Of a stretch of 64,000 bases of DNA, positions 59,870-64,000 are shown piece by piece. The translations under genes and the position numbers were made by a program. Below the pieces are notes generated by a model, which saw only the letters and a list, made by a program, of their open reading frames with translations, made no database searches and was not told where the DNA came from. Positions within the stretch are counted from its first letter, which is position 1. The number at the start of each line of letters is the position of its first letter. Origin of the DNA: Haemophilus seminalis (GTDB taxonomy: Bacteria; Pseudomonadota; Gammaproteobacteria; Enterobacterales; Pasteurellaceae). The DNA lies in NCBI RefSeq assembly GCF_006384255.1, contig NZ_VCED01000006.1, positions 62,886-126,885 of the forward strand. The letters run 5' to 3'.

Positions 59870-60811
59870 TTAATTTACTTCTTTAAAGTTAATCATTTCG
59901 TTGTTTGAAAAATCAGTTTGATCTTCGTCCTCAAATTGCATTGGCGTGATTCGTTCTTCATCAAATGCGGTATCGCCTTCAATGCCATCAATTAGTTGTC
60001 CATGTTTGATTCCCTTGAAATCAAATAATTTCGGATCACACATATATGACAATGTAATGTTTTGCATTGCGCTGAACATAGTTTCTAAGCGTCCCGGATA
60101 TTGGCGATCCCAAGTATTGAGCATTTCTTTTACGACTTGGCGTTGAAGATTTGGTTGTGAGCCGCATAGGTTACAAGGAATAATCGGAAATTCTTTCGCG
60201 ATGGCATATTTTTCAATGTCTTTTTCTTTGCAGTAAGCAAGCGGACGAATCACAATTTGTTTACCATCGTCAGAAATCAATTTAGGTGGCATGGATTTCA
60301 TTTTGCCGCCATAAAACATATTTAAAAATAGTGTCGCTAACATATCGTCTCGGTGGTGTCCTAAAGCGATTTTGGTTGCACCAAGTTCTGTGGCAGTACG
60401 GTATAAAATTCCACGGCGTAGGCGAGAGCAGAGTGAACAGGTGGTTTTTCCCTCAGGAATTTTTTCTTTCACAATTCCGTAAGTATTTTCTTGTACAATT
60501 TTGTAATCTACGCCAATGCTTTCTAAATATTCAGGCAATACGTGTTCTGGAAAACCCGGTTGTTTTTGATCGAGGTTCACCGCCACAATATCAAATTTAA
60601 TTGGTGCACTTTGCTGTAAATTCAACAAAATATCGAGAAGCGTATAACTGTCTTTTCCTCCGGATAAACACACCATGACTTTATCCCCATCTTCAATCAT
60701 CCCAAAATCCGCAATGGCGTTGCCTACATTACGGCGAAGACGTTTTTGTAATTTATTGAAATTATAGGTTTGTTTTTTTTCTTGTTGGGCTAACTGGGTT
60801 AATTCGCTCAT
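59870..60811 (-). CDS. ttcA: tRNA 2-thiocytidine synthetase TtcA
   Basis: ATP-dependent 4Fe-4S enzyme that thiolates cytidine 32 of several tRNAs. 313 residues. PP-loop [14 protein letters not shown] (~50) and CxxC pairs [11 protein letters not shown] (~125) and [13 protein letters not shown] (~210). Leads the ttcA-tusE operon; ATG 60811 opposite a 440-base gap before the AraC gene. Confidence 0.95.
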   Translation of the reverse strand: MSELTQLAQQEKKQTYNFNKLQKRLRRNVGNAIADFGMIEDGDKVMVCLSGGKDSYTLLDILLNLQQSAPIKFDIVAVNLDQKQPGFPEHVLPEYLESIGVDYKIVQENTYGIVKEKIPEGKTTCSLCSRLRRGILYRTATELGATKIALGHHRDDMLATLFLNMFYGGKMKSMPPKLISDDGKQIVIRPLAYCKEKDIEKYAIAKEFPIIPCNLCGSQPNLQRQVVKEMLNTWDRQYPGRLETMFSAMQNITLSYMCDPKLFDFKGIKHGQLIDGIEGDTAFDEERITPMQFEDEDQTDFSNNEMINFKEVN

Positions 60812-61254
60812 TCTGTTATCTTTAGTTATTCATGAAAGGCGCACATTATACGTGAAAAATTAGAGCAAGATCGCATTTTCCTAAAATTTAGGAGTAATAT
60901 CTTCTTAACTATAGATGATCAGATCTAATCTGACAATAATGGCATTTTAATCATAGAGAAATAAAATCTAGAATTTCCATTTCAAAACAATAAGTTAAGG
61001 GGGGGCTAGTTATCTAGTACAATCCTAAACTATAAACTTGTTAGATTCTCTATAATCTTCTCCGTCTATTTGATTACATAACGGAATGATACTTTTATCT
61101 GTCTAGTGAGTATTTATTTGTACGCTGAAAATAGCTATAGGTAGCAGATTATTCTAAATGATCCTTCATTTAAAAATAGAGGAGAGTGTTTAGCATAATC
61201 TAGAACATTCATAAAAAATTACTTAAAATGACCGCACTTTTACAAGGAATTTTT
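60812..61254. other. Intergenic region of ~440 bases without an identified gene
   Basis: AT-rich DNA between divergent ttcA and the AraC-family gene. It holds a 7-G run (60999-61005) and an inverted uptake core (ACCGCACTTT) just before the AraC ribosome site. No open frame above 40 codons with coding character and no RNA gene seen; it may be decayed sequence. Confidence 0.5.
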
Positions 61255-62043
61255 ATGCCCATTCGTCCTAATTTTGCTGAAAAAAGTACTATTATACAAA
61301 GACATAAATTGAAACTAGATAAATCCTATTTTACGCAACCTACCGTTATTTGGGTTAGGCGTGGTAGGAAAATTTTGCGTTGGATAAATGGAGAGAAAAT
61401 TATCCAAGCTGGTGAAATGGTAATGTTGGCAGGAAATCAACGCTTTGATGTGATTAATGAACCTGATGAACTAGGTGTATATCAAGCGGATTGGTTATCT
61501 ATTGATAATGCAGCGGTTGAGAGATTTTTTGGACTGTTTTCGGAGCCAAAACCCTTTGAAAGCCTGTTTCACTTGCCTGTACATCCTTTTATGCAGCAAG
61601 CTTTTTCGATTGTTTCAAAAGCACTTTCCAGTGATGAAATTCCAGATCGTATTGTGGAAATTCGCTTGTGGGAATTGTTGGCTTGGTTGTCTGAACAGGG
61701 GGGTATCTTTAATCCCTTTTCTACCCCTTCTTTAAAGTGTCAAATTAGTAAGAAAATTTCAGAAAATTGTGAGTATCACTGGAAAATTGGTGATATTGCA
61801 AAATCATTAAATACCAGTGAAGCTACATTGCGCCGTCATCTCGCCGCAGAAAAAACATCGTTTCGGGAAGTATTAACCACAGTTCGAATGATGCGAGCGT
61901 TGAATTTGTTACAACTCACTCAACGCCCAATTTCACAAATCGCCTATGAAGTTGGCTATGAAAGTCATTCACGTTTTTCCGTGAAATTTAAACAACATTT
62001 TGGCTGCTCTCCCTTAGAGGTTCGGCAATCAAGTGCTGTTTAA
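61255..62043 (+). CDS. AraC-family transcriptional regulator
   Basis: 262 residues from ATG 61255 (CAAGGAAT ribosome site; the frame extends 9 codons further). N-terminal cupin-like sensor (ILRWINGEKIIQAGEMVMLAG), C-terminal AraC double helix-turn-helix (WKIGDIAKSLNTSEATLRRHL; PISQIAYEVGYESHSRFSVKFKQHFGCSP). Overlaps the 3' end of the convergent ybhB-like gene by 4 bases. Effector and targets unknown. Confidence 0.93.
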   Translation: MPIRPNFAEKSTIIQRHKLKLDKSYFTQPTVIWVRRGRKILRWINGEKIIQAGEMVMLAGNQRFDVINEPDELGVYQADWLSIDNAAVERFFGLFSEPKPFESLFHLPVHPFMQQAFSIVSKALSSDEIPDRIVEIRLWELLAWLSEQGGIFNPFSTPSLKCQISKKISENCEYHWKIGDIAKSLNTSEATLRRHLAAEKTSFREVLTTVRMMRALNLLQLTQRPISQIAYEVGYESHSRFSVKFKQHFGCSPLEVRQSSAV

Positions 62044-62597
62044 CGACTATGTTCCACAATAATAGAAGCTTCGGCAAGGGCATTAGCTTTAGTAAAATAA
62101 CCGACTACAGCAGGCATTGTATCTGCCGTCACATTTGGTAAGGTTTCTACACTTACTGCTGTGACTTTAATTTCGTAACGGTGTTTTTGTCCTTCGAGTG
62201 GACAAGCTCCGCCAAAGCCTGGCACGCCAAAATCAGTGCGAGTTTGCAGCGCACCTTGTGGTAAATTAGTACCATCAGCTTTAATGCCTTCAGGAAGAGC
62301 GGTCGTATTTGCAGGAATATTTACAACGACCCAATGCATCCAGCCAATGCCTGTTGGTGCATCTTTATCATAGATCGTCACCACAAAGCTTTTCGTCCCT
62401 TTCGGAGCATTTGCCCAAGAAATCGCTGGTGACAGATTTCCTCCATTGCAACCAAAACCATAATCGGCACTTAACAAGTTTTTAGCGTGAAATCCGTGTT
62501 TAGGTAAATCTGGCACATTAATGCTAAAAACTGATGAGTTGGCACAAGATGTACCAGCAATAAGTGAACAAAATACTGTTGAGATCATTTTTTTCAT
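62040..62597 (-). CDS. Secreted YbhB/YbcL phosphatidylethanolamine-binding-like protein
   Basis: 185 residues with a signal peptide (MISTVFCSLIAGTSCANS) and the PEBP/RKIP fold: SPAISWANAPKGTKSFVVTIYDKDAPTG.GWMHWVV (DPDAP-like and GxxHW motifs) and GACPLEGQKHRYE. Probably periplasmic. In related species such proteins have no established substrate; YbcL-like secretion signals are seen in uropathogenic E. coli. A GTSC near the cleavage site is a weak lipobox. Confidence 0.88.
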   Translation of the reverse strand: MKKMISTVFCSLIAGTSCANSSVFSINVPDLPKHGFHAKNLLSADYGFGCNGGNLSPAISWANAPKGTKSFVVTIYDKDAPTGIGWMHWVVVNIPANTTALPEGIKADGTNLPQGALQTRTDFGVPGFGGACPLEGQKHRYEIKVTAVSVETLPNVTADTMPAVVGYFTKANALAEASIIVEHSR

Positions 62598-63069
62598 GAT
62601 TTTTCCTTTTCTTGATGTACATGAGGTATCAGTATAGGAAATCTTATTAACTAAAATTGTGCAAAAACGCTCAAATATTTTTTATTTCTGGTATTTTTTG
62701 AAAATTTTCTGAAAAATTAAATTCTTTCTTTTATTTTACCAACTACCACTTTTCACAGCAGAAATCTCCTGAAATGAATTATCTAAAGTATTATATTTTT
62801 AGAAATCTATAATTATCTTTATTTTTTATCTATATGCATTCGAAAAAAGAAAGTATGAAAAGTAGATTAACAATCGCTTCTTATTCCAATGAATTTAGAA
62901 ATGAGTTATTGATAGATTTAATGAGCGGGCAATAAATAGGTAATATTTGTGTTTCTCCTGCATGAAAAATAGGAAAGTGCGGTCAATTCAAAAGAAGATT
63001 TTTAAGATCCGCAAAAAATCCTGTATAATCTTTCCAATTTTTTGTTCAATTTTAACGCTTTGCAATTCA
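62598..63069. other. Intergenic region of ~470 bases before mukF
   Basis: Very AT-rich. Contains one uptake core (AAGTGCGGT, ~62974-62982) and, at 63024-63029, TATAAT, a possible -10 for mukF with a weak -35 at 63001. No gene with coding character recognised. Confidence 0.5.
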
Positions 63070-64000
63070 ATGATTGAAACATCCCAAACTATTCCTGAAC
63101 TCATCTCTTGGGCAAAAGATCGCGAGTTTTCTTTGAATTTACCTACCGAGCGCTTGGTTTTCCTGCTAGCGATTGCAATTTATAACAACGAACGTTTAGA
63201 CGGCGAAATGTTAGAAGCCGATCTTGTGGATATTTTCCGCCACACGATGAATGCTTTTGAGCAATCCACCGATGCTATCGCTACGCGCGCCAACAATGCC
63301 ATTAATGAATTAGTAAAACAGCGTTTGTTAAACCGTTTTAGCAGCGAGTTTACCGAAGGGTTAGCCATTTATCGTTTAACGCCATTGGGTGTAGGCGTAT
63401 CTGACTATTATATTCGCCAGCGTGAGTTTTCTGCATTGCGTCTTTCAGTGCAACTTTCCATTGTGGCAGATGAAATTCAACGCGCTTCTGATTCTGCAGA
63501 AGAAGGCGTGGAGAATAATGAAAGTGAACATTATTGGCGTCGTAATGTATTTGCGCCATTAAAATATTCCGTTGCAGAGATTTTTGATAGCATCGATCTT
63601 TCGCAGCGCATTATGGATGAAAACCAGCAAAGTATTAAAGATGAAATTGCAGAGCTTCTTACTAAAGATTGGCAAGCGGCGATTTCAAGCTGTGAACGTT
63701 TATTAGATGAAACATCTGGGAATTTACGCGAATTACAAGATACGCTAAATGCCGCAGGGGATAAACTTCAAGCGCAATTATTGCGTATTCAAGATTGTGT
63801 GATCGGGCGTGATGATTTGTATTTTATTGATCAATTAATTACCAATTTACAATCTAAACTTGACCGAATTATTAGTTGGGGACAACAAGCCATCGATTTA
63901 TGGATTGGTTATGACCGCCATGTACATAAATTTATTCGTACTGCCATTGATATGGATAAAAATCGCGTGTTTTCACAACGTTTACGTAATTCTATTCATC
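63070..64000 (+). CDS. mukF: Chromosome partition protein MukF, N-terminal part (3' end outside window)
   Basis: Kleisin subunit of the MukBEF condensin. The frame opens at ATG 63070 ([20 protein letters not shown]) and continues to the window edge (310 of ~440 residues). The N-terminal winged-helix domain ([28 protein letters not shown]...) and the following coiled segment are clear. mukE and mukB should follow outside the window. Confidence 0.95.
   Translation, partial: MIETSQTIPELISWAKDREFSLNLPTERLVFLLAIAIYNNERLDGEMLEADLVDIFRHTMNAFEQSTDAIATRANNAINELVKQRLLNRFSSEFTEGLAIYRLTPLGVGVSDYYIRQREFSALRLSVQLSIVADEIQRASDSAEEGVENNESEHYWRRNVFAPLKYSVAEIFDSIDLSQRIMDENQQSIKDEIAELLTKDWQAAISSCERLLDETSGNLRELQDTLNAAGDKLQAQLLRIQDCVIGRDDLYFIDQLITNLQSKLDRIISWGQQAIDLWIGYDRHVHKFIRTAIDMDKNRVFSQRLRNSIH

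Noticed and set aside
60999-61005. Seven-G run as a phase-variable tract
   Set aside because: No coding sequence or promoter element spans it, so slippage there would have no evident effect.

Overview
The window comes from a Haemophilus chromosome, most likely the H. influenzae / H. haemolyticus group. Evidence: many copies of the Haemophilus DNA-uptake core AAGTGCGGT, often as inverted pairs forming terminators; low GC; and housekeeping genes typical of this genus (sapABCDF, tehB, dps, mop, mukF). The gene-to-neighbour order, as far as I recall strain Rd, is rearranged into several blocks, so this may not be an Rd-like H. influenzae.

Layout. 1-1.3 kb: 3' end of glycogen phosphorylase glgP. 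1.5-20.4 kb: a large contact-dependent growth inhibition (CDI)-type two-partner secretion island inserted between glgP and pntA. It holds a TpsB/CdiB transporter gene whose only plausible export-competent start is ATT; a roughly 3,160-codon CdiA/FhaB exoprotein gene split by two single-base frameshifts; a GH-E-type nuclease toxin domain behind a Hint autoprocessing domain; an ankyrin-repeat immunity gene; then two promoterless 'orphan' cdiA 3' modules with other C-termini and other immunity genes; a set of three related lipoprotein genes, each preceded by the last codons of a toxin gene; and cdiA scraps at the right edge. Paired uptake-sequence terminators separate the modules. This island is the accessory and most interesting part of the window.

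20.6-23.6 kb: pntAB transhydrogenase. 23.7-25.2 kb: kdsD-kdsC for Kdo synthesis (minus strand). 25.3-25.7 kb: rnpB (RNase P RNA) with a clear promoter. 25.7-31.1 kb: sapABCDF peptide/haem ABC importer (minus strand). 31.2-38.6 kb: ycjX-like GTPase, ppc, purR, a ynhF-like 26-codon membrane peptide, dapD, tehB. 38.7-46.9 kb: metG, a frameshifted Sel1-repeat protein, a small lipoprotein, mrp, adenosine deaminase, ycgL, bioD-like, a DUF1439 protein, a kinase-like protein and a tiny Gly-rich lipoprotein. 47.0-51.8 kb: initiator tRNA, rimP, nusA, infB (the classical metY-nusA-infB arrangement). 51.9-57.4 kb: pyrD, a PHP phosphoesterase, a LysR regulator and topA. 57.5-64 kb: dps, cdd, mop, tusE, ttcA, an AraC regulator, a secreted YbhB-like protein and the 5' part of mukF, which runs off the end.

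How it fits together: outside the island almost everything is ordinary core metabolism in short operons. The island reads as a toxin-cassette store. A 2,164-bp block ending exactly at the Hint domain's last cysteine codon is duplicated without net indels between the main cdiA and the first orphan module, which would let homologous recombination swap the active toxin/immunity pair. Several lesions (ATT start, two frameshifts, one nonsense codon) suggest the system is off, phase-variable or decaying in this isolate; sequencing indels cannot be excluded from the sequence alone.
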